Source: Acidimicrobiaceae bacterium (GTDB lineage Bacteria; Actinomycetota; Acidimicrobiia; Acidimicrobiales; Aldehydirespiratoraceae). From it: a DNA stretch of 64,000 nucleotides. Under the pieces are notes generated by a model. It saw only the letters and a program-made list of their open reading frames with translations. It did not search any database and was not told where the DNA came from. Position 1 is the stretch's first letter. The number at the start of each line of letters is the position of its first letter. The DNA lies in assembly GCA_016845585.1 (NCBI GenBank), contig JAERSO010000022.1, forward strand, positions 117,978 to 181,977, given 5' to 3'. Of this stretch, positions 1 to 9,189 are shown piece after piece. The position numbers were made by a program, and so were the translations under genes.

Positions 1-239
1 AGGAAGACCCGCTTCGCCCCAAACCGATCGGCGAACCACCCTGCCGCCGGAATTCCGGCGGCGAGAGTCAGCCCGAAGCCGACGACCACCCATTCGACCC
101 CGGTGACGTCGACCCCGAACTCATCGGCCAGCGACGGGAGAGCGACGTTGACGACGGTCGAGTCGAGGATCTGGATGAAGAGGCCGGCGATGTAGACGGC
201 GGTGACGGCGAGCTTGTACTCGGGCCGGAGCGTCCGCAT
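1..239 (-). CDS. MFS transporter, DHA2 (14-TM) type, N-terminal part
   Basis: Only the first 79 codons are present; the gene runs off the left edge. The start ATG is at 239-237 and overlaps the stop of the upstream gene as ATGA, so the two are probably co-translated. The first membrane segment carries D26-S-T-V-V-N-V-A-L-P35, the typical motif of the EmrB/QacA proton-driven drug exporters, and residues 67-77 (GWFADRFGAKR) match the conserved loop 2-3 motif of the major facilitator superfamily. Role: inner-membrane export of small molecules; the substrate cannot be told from this fragment. Confidence 0.85.
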   Translation of the reverse strand, partial: MRTLRPEYKLAVTAVYIAGLFIQILDSTVVNVALPSLADEFGVDVTGVEWVVVGFGLTLAAGIPAAGWFADRFGAKRVF

Positions 240-1561
240 CAGTGCCAGCTGACCCGGGCCATGGCGGTGGTGGAGCAGTAGTACACGTCGCGGTGATCGC
301 CCGCGCTGAGGAACATGCCGTTGGCGATCCTCGAGCCCGTCGACACCCGATCGAGCAGCTCGCCGGTGCGAATGTCCACCACCACGAGGTCGTCGCTCCC
401 ACCGTCGGTGAAGTCATTGATCACCAACTCGGCCGACTCCGGAAAGACCACCGGCTGCATACTTGGCCGCACGTCCTGGTGCCACGCGACGTCGAGGCCC
501 CCGCCATCGGTGGCAATGCCGGCGAGGCCTCCGTTCACGGAGTCCCAGGCAATGGCCATGTCGTGCTCGGGGACGTGAACGGGTGGAGCGATGATCCCAC
601 CACCGGGGACGCCGAACGGCTCGATCGCCAGGACGTCCTCGGGGTCCGACAGGCCGATACGGAGGAGACGCTGCGCTCCGGTCCACGGCGCGGGCTGTCG
701 CCAGGACAGCGCCGGCGCCGTCTCGAACCGTCCGTTCGGGAATGTGGTGTGGATGTGGCGAACTGATTCGACGTCGCCGCAATCCATGATCCAAACCGCG
801 TCGTCGGACAGACAGGCATCCCACGACAGACCCCAGCGGCCGTCAGCCGAGCGATAGCGCGGCTGCCAGTCGTCGATTTCGAGTGAGTCGCCGTGCACAA
901 CGAGACGCCACAGGTGCTCGGTGCCGGGGACGTAGATGTGGTCGATGCCTTCGATGACGTCGGCGGCGATTCGTCCCATCGAGCCTTCCGGCAGTTCGAG
1001 GGGTTCGCCGATGGTCCCGAGGGTGTCCGCCGAGAGCCGGGTCACTGTCGTGCCTCCCTGCCCCTCCAGGCGCAGATCCTTCGTGATCAGCGACCCATCG
1101 CTCAAAGCGAGGAGACCGTTGTGGCTGCAGTCGACCAGCTCTCGCTCGGCTTGAACCGAGAGATCCTCCGCATCCAGGCGGTGTAGATACGACCCATTGA
1201 CGGAGAGAATCGAGCCGTTTGCGTGCGCGAGAATCGCCCCACACCACACATGGTCGCCGCACGGGAGGTCCGGCGAGCGAACGATCGGCTCGAGGGTCTC
1301 CGGATCGAAACGCTCGACCCAGCCGAACGGTGCGGGGCCCACGAATGCCGGCATGGTGCCACCGACGAACCACTCCCCCGGCTCGCGCCGAACGGTCATC
1401 ACATCCCAGCGTTCGGTGCGGCGCGACACGATGGTGGCGGTGCCCGTGGCCGCATCAAGTCGGCCCGACGCGGCCTTCTGCCGGCGGTTGCCACCACACT
1501 CGACGGGCCACGGTGATGGCCAGTAGCCGGGCTGGACCTCGTTGCGGTCGAGAAGCGTCAT
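239..1561 (-). CDS. Putative beta-propeller protein of unknown function
   Basis: A 440-residue soluble protein that I do not recognise as a named family. No signal peptide or membrane segment is visible. Repeated blade-like stretches (hydrophobic strand, Gly/Asp turn, strand, such as the DLVVVDIRTGELLDRVST segment near the C-terminus) suggest a six- or seven-bladed beta-propeller, like SMP-30 or PQQ-type folds. It overlaps the downstream MFS start by four bases and follows the GMC oxidoreductase by 15 bases, so it is probably in one operon with both. A sugar- or lactone-related role would fit a GMC enzyme partner, but that is inference only. Confidence 0.6.
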   Translation of the reverse strand: MTLLDRNEVQPGYWPSPWPVECGGNRRQKAASGRLDAATGTATIVSRRTERWDVMTVRREPGEWFVGGTMPAFVGPAPFGWVERFDPETLEPIVRSPDLPCGDHVWCGAILAHANGSILSVNGSYLHRLDAEDLSVQAERELVDCSHNGLLALSDGSLITKDLRLEGQGGTTVTRLSADTLGTIGEPLELPEGSMGRIAADVIEGIDHIYVPGTEHLWRLVVHGDSLEIDDWQPRYRSADGRWGLSWDACLSDDAVWIMDCGDVESVRHIHTTFPNGRFETAPALSWRQPAPWTGAQRLLRIGLSDPEDVLAIEPFGVPGGGIIAPPVHVPEHDMAIAWDSVNGGLAGIATDGGGLDVAWHQDVRPSMQPVVFPESAELVINDFTDGGSDDLVVVDIRTGELLDRVSTGSRIANGMFLSAGDHRDVYYCSTTAMARVSWH

Positions 1562-1576
1562 CGCGACGCTCCCGCC

Positions 1577-3226
1577 TCAGGAAGAGGCAGGCGACCGGTA
1601 GACGGCGGTGGTGTCGGGCGGCAGCGGGTCATTGCCGAGAATGATGTCAGCTGCCTTCTCCGCGATCATCATCGTCGGTGCGTAGATGTTCCCGTTGCTG
1701 ACGGTCGGCATCACCGACGCATCGACCACTCGGAGGCCATCGGTGCCGCGAACCCGCATCGTGAGCGGGTCGATCACGGCCATGTCGTCGGTGCCCATCT
1801 TCGCCGTGCAGGAAGGATGCAGCGCCGTCTCCGCATCGCGGGCCACCCAGTCGAGGATGTCCGCGTCGGTCTCGACCGACGGCCCCGGAGAGACCTCGCC
1901 ACCATTGAAGCGATCGAACGCCGGCTGGTTGAGGATGTGGCGAGCCGTGCGCACCGATTCGATCCACTCCTTGCGGTCGTTCTCGGTCGACAGGTAGTTG
2001 AACTGAACGGCCGGGTGCTTCTTCGGATTGGTCGACGTGATCTTCACCGTGCCTCGCACGTCGGAATACATCGGGCCGATGTGCACCTGATACCCGTGAC
2101 CGCCCTCCGGAGCGGATCCGTCGTAACGGATGGCGATCGGCAGGAAGTGGAACATGAGGTTGGGGTAGTCGACGTGATCATTGCTGCGCACGAACGCCCC
2201 CGCCTCGAAGTGATTCGTCGCCGCAGGGCCCCGGCGAAACAGCCACTGCAGACCGATGATCGGCATGCGCCACTTCGCCAGGTAGGGCTGCATCGACACC
2301 GGCTCCTTGCAGGTGTGCTGGATGTAGACCTCGAGGTGATCCTGGAGATTGGCACCGACGCCAGGGAGATCGACCACCGGGTCGATTCCGAGGGATCGGA
2401 GATGCTCGGCCTCACCGACTCCGGAGAGTTGGAGGAGTTGAGGCGAGTTGAACGCGCCACCACAGCTGATGATCTCGGTGCCCGTGACGGTGTGGGTGCG
2501 CCGGCCGCGCCGATACTCGACGCCCACGGCCCGTGTGCCCTCGAACACGATCTTGTTGGCCTGTGCGAGGGTGATGAGCTTCAGGTTCTTGCGCTTCAAC
2601 ACCGGATGGAGGTACGCCCGGGCGGCACTGAGGCGCCGACCTCGAACCATGTTCTTGTCGAAGGCGGCGAAGCCCTCCTGGCGAAATCCGTTGACGTCGT
2701 CGGTGCGGTCGAAACCGGCCTGCGGACCGGCCTCCAGCCAGGCGCCGAAGAGGGGGTTCGTGGCCGGTCCGGTCTCGAGGCGCAGAGGGCCGTCGTCGCC
2801 GCGCCACTCGTCGCCGCCGACGAGGCGGTCCTCCATGCGCTTGAAGTAGGGCAGACAGTGGGCGTAGTCCCATGTCTCCATACCGGGTTCGGCCGCCCAC
2901 TTGTCGTAGTCCATCGGGTTGCCCCGCTGGAAGATCATGCCGTTGATGCTCGAGGATCCGCCGAGCACCTTGCCCCGTGCGTGGTACACCCGCCGTCCGC
3001 CCATGTGCGGCTCGGGCTCGGACTCGTACTTCCAGTCATAGAACCGGCTGCCGATCGGATAGGTCAACGCCGCGGGCATGTGGATGAACACATCCCAGCG
3101 CCAGTCCTTGCGGCCGGCTTCCAGGACCAGTACCTGGTTGTCGGGATCTGCGCTCAGCCGGCTGGCCAGGGCACAGCCGGCGGAACCGCCGCCGATGATG
3201 ATGTAGTCCCATTTCTTGTCGGACAT
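1577..3226 (-). CDS. GMC family oxidoreductase (choline dehydrogenase-like)
   Basis: FAD-dependent glucose-methanol-choline oxidoreductase, 549 residues, normal family length. The start at 3226 puts the dinucleotide-binding motif IIGGGSAG at residues 10-17 with the ribose-binding Glu at 36; longer upstream reading is not protein-like. The second FAD signature ([12 protein letters not shown]) is at 85-96. Near the C-terminus H470 (HPSCTAKMG) and N513 (SNGNIYAPT) correspond to the catalytic His/Asn pair. The family oxidises primary alcohols to aldehydes. No betaine aldehyde dehydrogenase or choline transporter is nearby, so choline itself is not established as substrate. The upstream ZIP gene ends only 8 bases before it. 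Confidence 0.88.
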   Translation of the reverse strand: MSDKKWDYIIIGGGSAGCALASRLSADPDNQVLVLEAGRKDWRWDVFIHMPAALTYPIGSRFYDWKYESEPEPHMGGRRVYHARGKVLGGSSSINGMIFQRGNPMDYDKWAAEPGMETWDYAHCLPYFKRMEDRLVGGDEWRGDDGPLRLETGPATNPLFGAWLEAGPQAGFDRTDDVNGFRQEGFAAFDKNMVRGRRLSAARAYLHPVLKRKNLKLITLAQANKIVFEGTRAVGVEYRRGRRTHTVTGTEIISCGGAFNSPQLLQLSGVGEAEHLRSLGIDPVVDLPGVGANLQDHLEVYIQHTCKEPVSMQPYLAKWRMPIIGLQWLFRRGPAATNHFEAGAFVRSNDHVDYPNLMFHFLPIAIRYDGSAPEGGHGYQVHIGPMYSDVRGTVKITSTNPKKHPAVQFNYLSTENDRKEWIESVRTARHILNQPAFDRFNGGEVSPGPSVETDADILDWVARDAETALHPSCTAKMGTDDMAVIDPLTMRVRGTDGLRVVDASVMPTVSNGNIYAPTMMIAEKAADIILGNDPLPPDTTAVYRSPASS

Positions 3227-3234
3227 GTGGACCC

Positions 3235-4053
3235 CTAGTGGCCGTGCGAGAAGTCGAGCGTTTGATCGATCATGATGAAGACAGCGGCGAAGATCACCGC
3301 TCCGAGCACCACCATCGCCACCGAACGCCGACCGGTTGCCGGATTGTGGATCGCCGGCAGCGTGTCGACGGTGGCGACATAGACGAACGTGCCCGCGGAG
3401 AACAGGAGAGCGAGGGCGATCCATCGTTCGCTGGCCTCGTCCAGCGCGAGATAGGTGAGCAGAATCGCGGCCGGCGTGGCGAGCGAGAACGCGATGATCC
3501 CGAGTGCCACCCGAGTTCGATCGACGGTCTCGTGGAGCGCGAACAGGCCGAGGCTGAAGGCAGCAGGGACACGGTGGATCACGACGGCGACCGCGACGAG
3601 CACCCCGAAAGCCGCTTCGCCGGACAGCGCCGCGGCGCCGATCGCCAAGCCGTCGGCCATGGCATGCACGGAGAGTCCGGCCGCCACGACACCCATCGAT
3701 GACGGATGGTGGACATGGCCGTGGCCGTGGCCCTCGACATGGCTGTGGTGTTCTTCGTGGATGTCGTGACCGACACCGAAGCCCTCGAGCACCAGCATGA
3801 GGGCGAAGCCGGCAAGGATCGCGGCACCGAGGACCACGGGTTCATCACTGAAGCCGTGCTCGTGCCCTGCGGTGGCGAGGTCGAATCCTTCCGGGATCAC
3901 GACCAGCAGGGCGGAGGCGAGGAGGAGACCGGCCGACACGCCGGTGATGTCGTGCAGGCGCTGCTCGCTCAGTCGCGACGCGAACACTCGCGGACCGAAG
4001 CCGCCCAGAAGTGAGAGCACGAAGACCGCCGCAGCAACGAGGACTGTTTCCAT
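3235..4053 (-). CDS. ZIP family metal transporter
   Basis: Integral membrane protein of about 272 residues with eight hydrophobic segments and a His-rich loop in the middle (repeated [13 protein letters not shown] units), the hallmark of ZIP divalent-metal importers (zinc, iron or manganese). Conserved membrane motifs HAMADG and [10 protein letters not shown], which hold the metal-binding histidines, are both present. The ATG at 4053 is chosen; a GTG seven codons earlier (4074) is also possible. It lies immediately upstream of the GMC oxidoreductase on the same strand, probably co-transcribed, though no functional link is evident. Confidence 0.88.
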   Translation of the reverse strand: METVLVAAAVFVLSLLGGFGPRVFASRLSEQRLHDITGVSAGLLLASALLVVIPEGFDLATAGHEHGFSDEPVVLGAAILAGFALMLVLEGFGVGHDIHEEHHSHVEGHGHGHVHHPSSMGVVAAGLSVHAMADGLAIGAAALSGEAAFGVLVAVAVVIHRVPAAFSLGLFALHETVDRTRVALGIIAFSLATPAAILLTYLALDEASERWIALALLFSAGTFVYVATVDTLPAIHNPATGRRSVAMVVLGAVIFAAVFIMIDQTLDFSHGH

Positions 4054-4099
4054 CGCCGCCACGCTATCGAGCACCCGGCCCCGTCAGAGGCCCCGAACG

Positions 4100-4315
4100 T
4101 CAGCCGATCATGGCGAGAACGTCGCCCTCGCTGATGGCGTCACCCTCACTCACACTGATCGATTCGATCGTGCCGTCGTCTTCGGCCTCGACCGGAATCT
4201 CCATCTTCATCGACTCGAGAATCATGACGACGTCGCCGACCTCCACCTCATCGCCGACTGACTTCTGGATCTTCCAGACGGTGCCGACGACGGGACTCTC
4301 CACGGGGTTTGACAC
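4100..4315 (-). CDS. Small biotin/lipoyl carrier protein (TB7.3-like)
   Basis: A 71-residue protein consisting of nothing but a biotinyl domain. The biotin-accepting Lys is K37 in the classic ESMKMEIP motif. Length and composition match the stand-alone biotinylated protein TB7.3 of mycobacteria. It would carry the carboxybiotin arm to the carboxyltransferase encoded 8 bases upstream in the same operon. No biotin carboxylase gene lies in the window, so that subunit must be supplied from elsewhere. Confidence 0.9.
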   Translation of the reverse strand: MSNPVESPVVGTVWKIQKSVGDEVEVGDVVMILESMKMEIPVEAEDDGTIESISVSEGDAISEGDVLAMIG

Positions 4316-4323
4316 TTGACTCC

Positions 4324-5922
4324 TCAGGGTCGGTAGGGCGACGACGCCGCGTCGCGGTCACGCAGTGGCGCAACCAGGTTCGCGAATTCGCACAACAGCG
4401 GACGGGTGTCCGCGGGGTCGATGATCTCCTCGACCAGGAATGCATCGGCCGTACGGAACGGATTGCGCACCTGGTTGAGACGGTCGGTGATCTCTTCGAG
4501 GAGTGCTTCCGGGTCGTCGCTGGCCTCGAGTTCACGGGTGTAGGCGGCCTCGACGCCGCCCTCGACCGGGAGCGAGCCCCAGTCCCCCGACGGCCAGGCA
4601 TAGCGGTACTGCCAGCGATGTGCATTGCTGTGGGCGGCGCCGGCGACCCCGAAGACCTTGCGAACCAGTACCGAGCACCAGGGGATCGTCGACTGGTAGA
4701 TCGCGGCGAGCGCGCTGGATCCGTGACGAATGGCCGCGGCCTCCTCATTGTCCGAGCCGATGACGAAGCCCGGGTTGTCGACCAGATGAACGACGGGGAG
4801 CCGGAACGTCTCGGCGAGGTCGACGAAGCGGGTGGCCTTCTGGGCCGTGGCCGTGGTCCAGCCACCTCCGTAGTGATACGAGTCGCCGGCCATCAACGCC
4901 ACCGGCCACCCGTCGAGCCGGGCGAGACCGGTGATGAGTGATCGTCCGTGAAAGCGGCCCATCTCGAAGAAGCTGCCGTCGTCCACCACGGATTCGATGA
5001 TGGGACGCATCTTGTAGACCTTGCGCCGGTCCCGGGGGACGGCCGCTCGGAGCGCCGGGTCCGTGCGGGCCGGATCGTCGGCCGGGGCGAGTCGGGGCGG
5101 TAGCTCCCCCACACGAGAGGGAAGGTAGGACAGGAACCGTCGAGCCACGGCGAACGCCTCGTCCTCGGACTTCACCTCGACGTCGATCGCTCCATTGCGG
5201 GTGTGCACCTTGCTTCCGCCGAGTGACTCCTTGGTGACCTGCTCGCCGCCAAGCCGGTTCACCACGACCGGGCCGGCCACGAAGAGTTGGCTCAACCCCT
5301 TGACCATCACGGAGAAGTGACTCGTGACGGCCCGTGCTGCGCCCAGACCGGCCACCGGCCCCAGGCAGAGGCTGACGACGGGAACTCGCGAGAGGTTCGC
5401 CACCACATGATCCCAGGCCGGGTTCGCGGGGACGTACGTGCGCAGACCCCGTCCGAAACCACCGTTGGGTCCCTCCTCATGCTTCGGGTCCAGGGTCTTC
5501 ACCGATCCGCCGCCGCCGGTACCGTCCAGCAGACGAACGATCGGCAACCCGAGTTCTCCGGCCATCGCCTCCGCGGCGATCTGCTTCTCGGCGATCGAAG
5601 CATCAGCCGCCCCGCCCCGCACCGTGAAGTCGTCGCCGGCGATCACGACCGGTCGTTGGTCGATCATGGCGCGCCCGAACACGAAGTTGGCCGGGCTGAA
5701 CGTCACGAGATCGCCGTTCTCGTCATAGGTCGCGGCGCCCGAGGTCTTGCCGATCTCGTGGAACGAGTCGGGGTCGACGAGCTTCTCGATCCGCTGGCGA
5801 ATGTCGAGCTTCCCTCGCTCGTGCTGACGAGCGACCTTTTCGGCCCCACCCATCTCGTCGGCCATGGCCTCGCGCCGGGCCAGCTCGTCGAGTTCTGGCT
5901 GCCAGGAGTCGGAGTCACTCAT
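4324..5922 (-). CDS. Acyl-CoA carboxylase carboxyltransferase subunit
   Basis: A 532-residue protein with both halves of the carboxyltransferase fold (crotonase-like N-half about residues 30-280, C-half about 285-520), as in propionyl-CoA or methylcrotonyl-CoA carboxylase beta chains. Visible landmarks are GLGAARAVTSHFS and a glycine-rich GGAADASIAEKQ segment in the N-half, and the DNPGFVIG segment of the C-half. It transfers CO2 from carboxybiotin to an acyl-CoA; the exact acyl-CoA is not deducible. It partners with the small biotin carrier directly downstream. The aminotransferase upstream ends 3 bases before its start. Confidence 0.88.
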   Translation of the reverse strand: MSDSDSWQPELDELARREAMADEMGGAEKVARQHERGKLDIRQRIEKLVDPDSFHEIGKTSGAATYDENGDLVTFSPANFVFGRAMIDQRPVVIAGDDFTVRGGAADASIAEKQIAAEAMAGELGLPIVRLLDGTGGGGSVKTLDPKHEEGPNGGFGRGLRTYVPANPAWDHVVANLSRVPVVSLCLGPVAGLGAARAVTSHFSVMVKGLSQLFVAGPVVVNRLGGEQVTKESLGGSKVHTRNGAIDVEVKSEDEAFAVARRFLSYLPSRVGELPPRLAPADDPARTDPALRAAVPRDRRKVYKMRPIIESVVDDGSFFEMGRFHGRSLITGLARLDGWPVALMAGDSYHYGGGWTTATAQKATRFVDLAETFRLPVVHLVDNPGFVIGSDNEEAAAIRHGSSALAAIYQSTIPWCSVLVRKVFGVAGAAHSNAHRWQYRYAWPSGDWGSLPVEGGVEAAYTRELEASDDPEALLEEITDRLNQVRNPFRTADAFLVEEIIDPADTRPLLCEFANLVAPLRDRDAASSPYRP

Positions 5923-5925
5923 GCC

Positions 5926-7155
5926 TCAGCGGTTCCCTTCTGATCCGGTCTGATCTGGCTTCGCGCCTTCATCGAGTGCCTCCCCGATGACTGCTGTCGC
6001 CGCCGCGACGCCCGAGCTTGCCATGGGTGCCCCCATCGAGTGCAATGCAGCTTCGATCGTCGCGAGGACACCGAGAATCATCGGCGGGTTGTGCCACCCC
6101 ATGTGCCCGATGCGGAAGGTGCGGTCCGGCATCGTCACCATTCCGATCCCGAGGGTCAATCCGGTTTGCTCCGCACACCGTCGGCGAAGCTCGACGGCAT
6201 CGATCTCACCCGTCTGGACCGTGGTCACGGCGTTGGACCGGTGCCGGGGGCTGGCGATGTTGAGCGAGAGTCCATCGGTGGCGTGCCATGCCTCGACCGC
6301 GGCCCGCACTGCGTCGGCGTGAACCCGATGTCGGGCCCACACCGCCTCGAGACCACCCTCATCGTCGATGAGGTCGAGAGCCGCCTCGAGGGCGTGGAGG
6401 TGGGCGACCGGCGGTGTGCCCGAGAAGATCTCGTAGAACATCTGCGGGTCGAGACGTTTCTCCCAGTCGAGGTAGCTGCTCCGGGGTCGGTCGGGGTCCA
6501 TGGCCGCGACAGCCCGCTCCCCCGCCCAGACGAAACCCAGACCGGGCGGGCACATCATCCCCTTCTGGGACGCGCCGACCGTCAGGTCGACGCCCCAATC
6601 GTCCATCTCGTATCGGTCGCAGCCCAACGAGGCGATGCAGTCGACCATCAGCAGGGCCGGGTGGTCGGCCGCATCGATGGCCGCTCGCAAGGCGGGGATG
6701 TCGTTGTGCACGGAACTGCTGGTGTCGACATGCGAGACGAGAATGGCCTTGATCGACTTCCCCGAGTCGGCCCGAAGCCGCGCCTCGAGCGCATCAGGAT
6801 CCACGGGACTGTGGAAGTCACCGGGCAGGATCTCGACCTCGGCGCCGGCCAGCCCGGCCGCCGCACCCCAGAACACGGCGAAGCGGCCCGATTCCAGGGC
6901 CAGGACCTTGTCACCGCGGGCGATGGTGTTGGAGATCGCCATCTGCCAGGCGCCATGGCCGTTCGACGCGACGACGAAGGCATTGCCCGAGGTACGCGCG
7001 ATGGCAGGGAGGCGACCGAGGACACCGAACGCGAGATCGACGAGCGCCCCGTCGTAGATGTCGGGCATCGGGCGGGCCAACGCCGTGCGAACGGCGTCCG
7101 GCAGGATCGACGGCCCGGGGATGGCGACCATCGGTGTTCCTTGACTCAAGTCCAT
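5926..7155 (-). CDS. Class V aminotransferase (serine-pyruvate/alanine-glyoxylate type)
   Basis: PLP-dependent aminotransferase of 409 residues. The ATG at 7155 is chosen because everything upstream reads as non-protein; a second Met eight codons in (MVAIPGPS) is an alternative. The PLP-binding lysine is K198 in GASQKGMM, and D172 in the MVDCIASLG segment contacts the cofactor. Family members convert serine plus pyruvate or alanine plus glyoxylate; some act on aspartate or purine-derived ureidoglycine. First gene of the minus-strand run that includes the carboxyltransferase. A divergent promoter region separates it from the next gene. Confidence 0.85.
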   Translation of the reverse strand: MDLSQGTPMVAIPGPSILPDAVRTALARPMPDIYDGALVDLAFGVLGRLPAIARTSGNAFVVASNGHGAWQMAISNTIARGDKVLALESGRFAVFWGAAAGLAGAEVEILPGDFHSPVDPDALEARLRADSGKSIKAILVSHVDTSSSVHNDIPALRAAIDAADHPALLMVDCIASLGCDRYEMDDWGVDLTVGASQKGMMCPPGLGFVWAGERAVAAMDPDRPRSSYLDWEKRLDPQMFYEIFSGTPPVAHLHALEAALDLIDDEGGLEAVWARHRVHADAVRAAVEAWHATDGLSLNIASPRHRSNAVTTVQTGEIDAVELRRRCAEQTGLTLGIGMVTMPDRTFRIGHMGWHNPPMILGVLATIEAALHSMGAPMASSGVAAATAVIGEALDEGAKPDQTGSEGNR

Positions 7156-7253
7156 GGGGTGTTCGTCCTCGTCGCCGCTGGTTCCTTTGACCGCACGCAC
7201 TTTAGAGCGGCCACGTCTGTCGACTACGTTTCGCCGCGGCGAGGAGACCACCG

Positions 7254-8480
7254 ATGAGCACGATTCCCCACGGACCCGATCCGGTCACGACATTCCTGCC
7301 TCGTGACGAGTCGGGTCTCGAGGTCACTCCCCTGCTGGGGGCCATCGAGGCGCAAGCCCGGCTCGCCGACGCGTCACGGTCGATCGACGGGTCGCTCGTC
7401 GCCGCCCTCCGGGGCTCGGACTTCATGCGGATGTCCGCCACCCCCGAGATCGCCGGCAGCGGGCGCTCGATGCGCCACATGGGACTCGAACTCGAAGCCA
7501 TCGCGGCGCGCTGCCCGAACACTGCGTGGTGCCTCTGGAACCACCTGTGTGTGTTCCATCTCTTCGTCGGATCGCTCGGACCGGCGCACGTCGAGTTCCT
7601 CCGACAGATCGTCAGCCGCGGCGAGTGGGTCTGCTTCCCTGCCGGCGCCGGATCAGGCGTACACGGCCGGATCGTCGGCGAGAACGCCGTGCTGAGTGGT
7701 CGAGCGGCGTTCGGCACCGGTGCCCGCTATGCGGACTGGTGTGGGGTGGTCTTCGCGGTCGCCGACGAGTCCGACCAGACGGTCACGCCGCTCGACCTGC
7801 GGTTCACCATGGTTCGAGCGGACGCCAGAGGTGTTGTCGTCGACCCGACCTGGGACGGCTCGGGGCTTCGCGCCTCCGCCACCGACGACGTGCACTACAC
7901 CGAGGTGGAGGTGCCGCTCGACCGCTGCGTGGAGTGGTTCGGCGCCAATCGGGCGGAAAGCCTCCGTACCGTGCCCGTGGTCCACCACCGCTACCGCGAG
8001 GACTGGGTGGGACTGTCGGATCTCTGGCTCGGCTCGATGGCGCTCGGGGTCGTCCGGGCGGCACTCATCGAGGCCGCGGCGGAGTTCCGCGACCGCAAAG
8101 CGATCATGGGTCGTTCGATGGTCGACCGACCGACGGTCCAGGTGAACCTCGGACGTGCCGTCGCGCTCACCGCGTCGGCGCGTGCCTCCATCGCGGAGGC
8201 CACCGCGGAGGTGGACCGGCGAATCGACGAAGGCCTCGTGCCGACGGAAGCGGACTACTACCGGCAACAGGCGATCGTGACGATGGCCGTGGAGCAACTC
8301 GAACGGGCAATGGATCTCCTGGCGCGCACCTACGGCGGCAACGGACTGCGCGAAAGCAGCGACTTCGATCGCCGTAGCCGCGACTTTCGGGCCATGCCAC
8401 TCCACATCAACGTCCATCACGACCGGGTCACCCACCAGGTGGGACGACTGGCGCTGGGGATCGAGCTCGATCCCTTCTAG
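7254..8480 (+). CDS. Acyl-CoA dehydrogenase-fold flavoprotein (monooxygenase-like)
   Basis: A 408-residue protein with the acyl-CoA dehydrogenase fold: helical N-domain (1-115), beta domain with the SGRAAFGTGARYADW segment, and a C-terminal helical bundle ending in AMDLLARTYGGNGL. The C-domain resembles reduced-flavin monooxygenases of the HpaB/DszC type more than true dehydrogenases, and no obvious catalytic Glu is seen. It could hydroxylate an aromatic or nitrogen/sulfur substrate using FMNH2/FADH2 from a partner reductase. GAGGAG lies upstream of the ATG as ribosome-binding site. It is convergent with the nitroreductase 3 bases further on. Confidence 0.75.
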   Translation: MSTIPHGPDPVTTFLPRDESGLEVTPLLGAIEAQARLADASRSIDGSLVAALRGSDFMRMSATPEIAGSGRSMRHMGLELEAIAARCPNTAWCLWNHLCVFHLFVGSLGPAHVEFLRQIVSRGEWVCFPAGAGSGVHGRIVGENAVLSGRAAFGTGARYADWCGVVFAVADESDQTVTPLDLRFTMVRADARGVVVDPTWDGSGLRASATDDVHYTEVEVPLDRCVEWFGANRAESLRTVPVVHHRYREDWVGLSDLWLGSMALGVVRAALIEAAAEFRDRKAIMGRSMVDRPTVQVNLGRAVALTASARASIAEATAEVDRRIDEGLVPTEADYYRQQAIVTMAVEQLERAMDLLARTYGGNGLRESSDFDRRSRDFRAMPLHINVHHDRVTHQVGRLALGIELDPF

Positions 8481-8483
8481 GAC

Positions 8484-9164
8484 TCAGGCGATCGGGTTCT
8501 TGTAGGTGTCGAGATAGGTGATCTCGCTCACCGGTGGCCGAGCCGCGGGCCTGAAGTCGGTGCCCTTCGTGTAGGCCACCGGCAACAGGCCGGCCTGGGA
8601 CATGTGGGGCGGGATGCCGAGCAGGTCAGCGGCCTCCTGCTCGAGGCCGAGATGGATGGTCGTCAAGACGCTGCCGAGACCGCGACTCCGCAACGCGAGC
8701 TGGAAGCTCCACATCGCCGGAATGATCGACCCCATGAGCCCCGCCGCGGCGTTGGTGAGACCGGCGCCGCCAGGGGCGTTCTGGGCTGCATCCTCCATCC
8801 GCCCGATGATGAGAGGAATCACCATGACCGGTACGTGCTGGAAGTTCTGGGCCAGGTAGTTGGCCGAGTCCATGACGCGCCCGGTCTGGGTGGCACCGTC
8901 GGCTTCCGCAGCACCAGCCGCGAGGTAGTCGCCCCCGGCGCGCCGATAGATGTCGGCGAGTGCCGCCTTCTTCTCCGCATCACGGATGACCATCCAGCGC
9001 CAGCCCTGACGGTTGGATCCAGTCGGCGCCTGCACGGCGAGCTGCAGGCACTCGAGCAGGACGTCGTCGGGAACCTCACGATCGAAATCGAGGCGTTTGC
9101 GCACCGCCCTCGTCGTCGAGAGGAGCGCATCGGTCTGGGTGAGGTCGAAATCCATGGCCGACAC
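8484..9164 (-). CDS. Nitroreductase family protein
   Basis: FMN-dependent nitroreductase-fold protein, 226 residues from a GTG start (an ATG three codons later is equally possible). The FMN phosphate motif near the start (TTRAVRKRLDFDREV) and the QAPTGSNRQGWRW segment, both typical of the family, are visible. Substrate unknown; members reduce nitro groups, quinones or unsaturated bonds. It is the last gene of a minus-strand series that begins with iclR-hutH and contains UGSC module 1, 25 bases upstream. Confidence 0.85.
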   Translation of the reverse strand: MSAMDFDLTQTDALLSTTRAVRKRLDFDREVPDDVLLECLQLAVQAPTGSNRQGWRWMVIRDAEKKAALADIYRRAGGDYLAAGAAEADGATQTGRVMDSANYLAQNFQHVPVMVIPLIIGRMEDAAQNAPGGAGLTNAAAGLMGSIIPAMWSFQLALRSRGLGSVLTTIHLGLEQEAADLLGIPPHMSQAGLLPVAYTKGTDFRPAARPPVSEITYLDTYKNPIA

Positions 9165-9189
9165 AATGCCACCCCAACCGGTCGTGCAC

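Noticed and set aside
3226..3424. Extended start of the GMC oxidoreductase at 3424.
   Set aside because: It would overlap the ZIP gene; the FAD motif sits at the expected distance only from the ATG at 3226.
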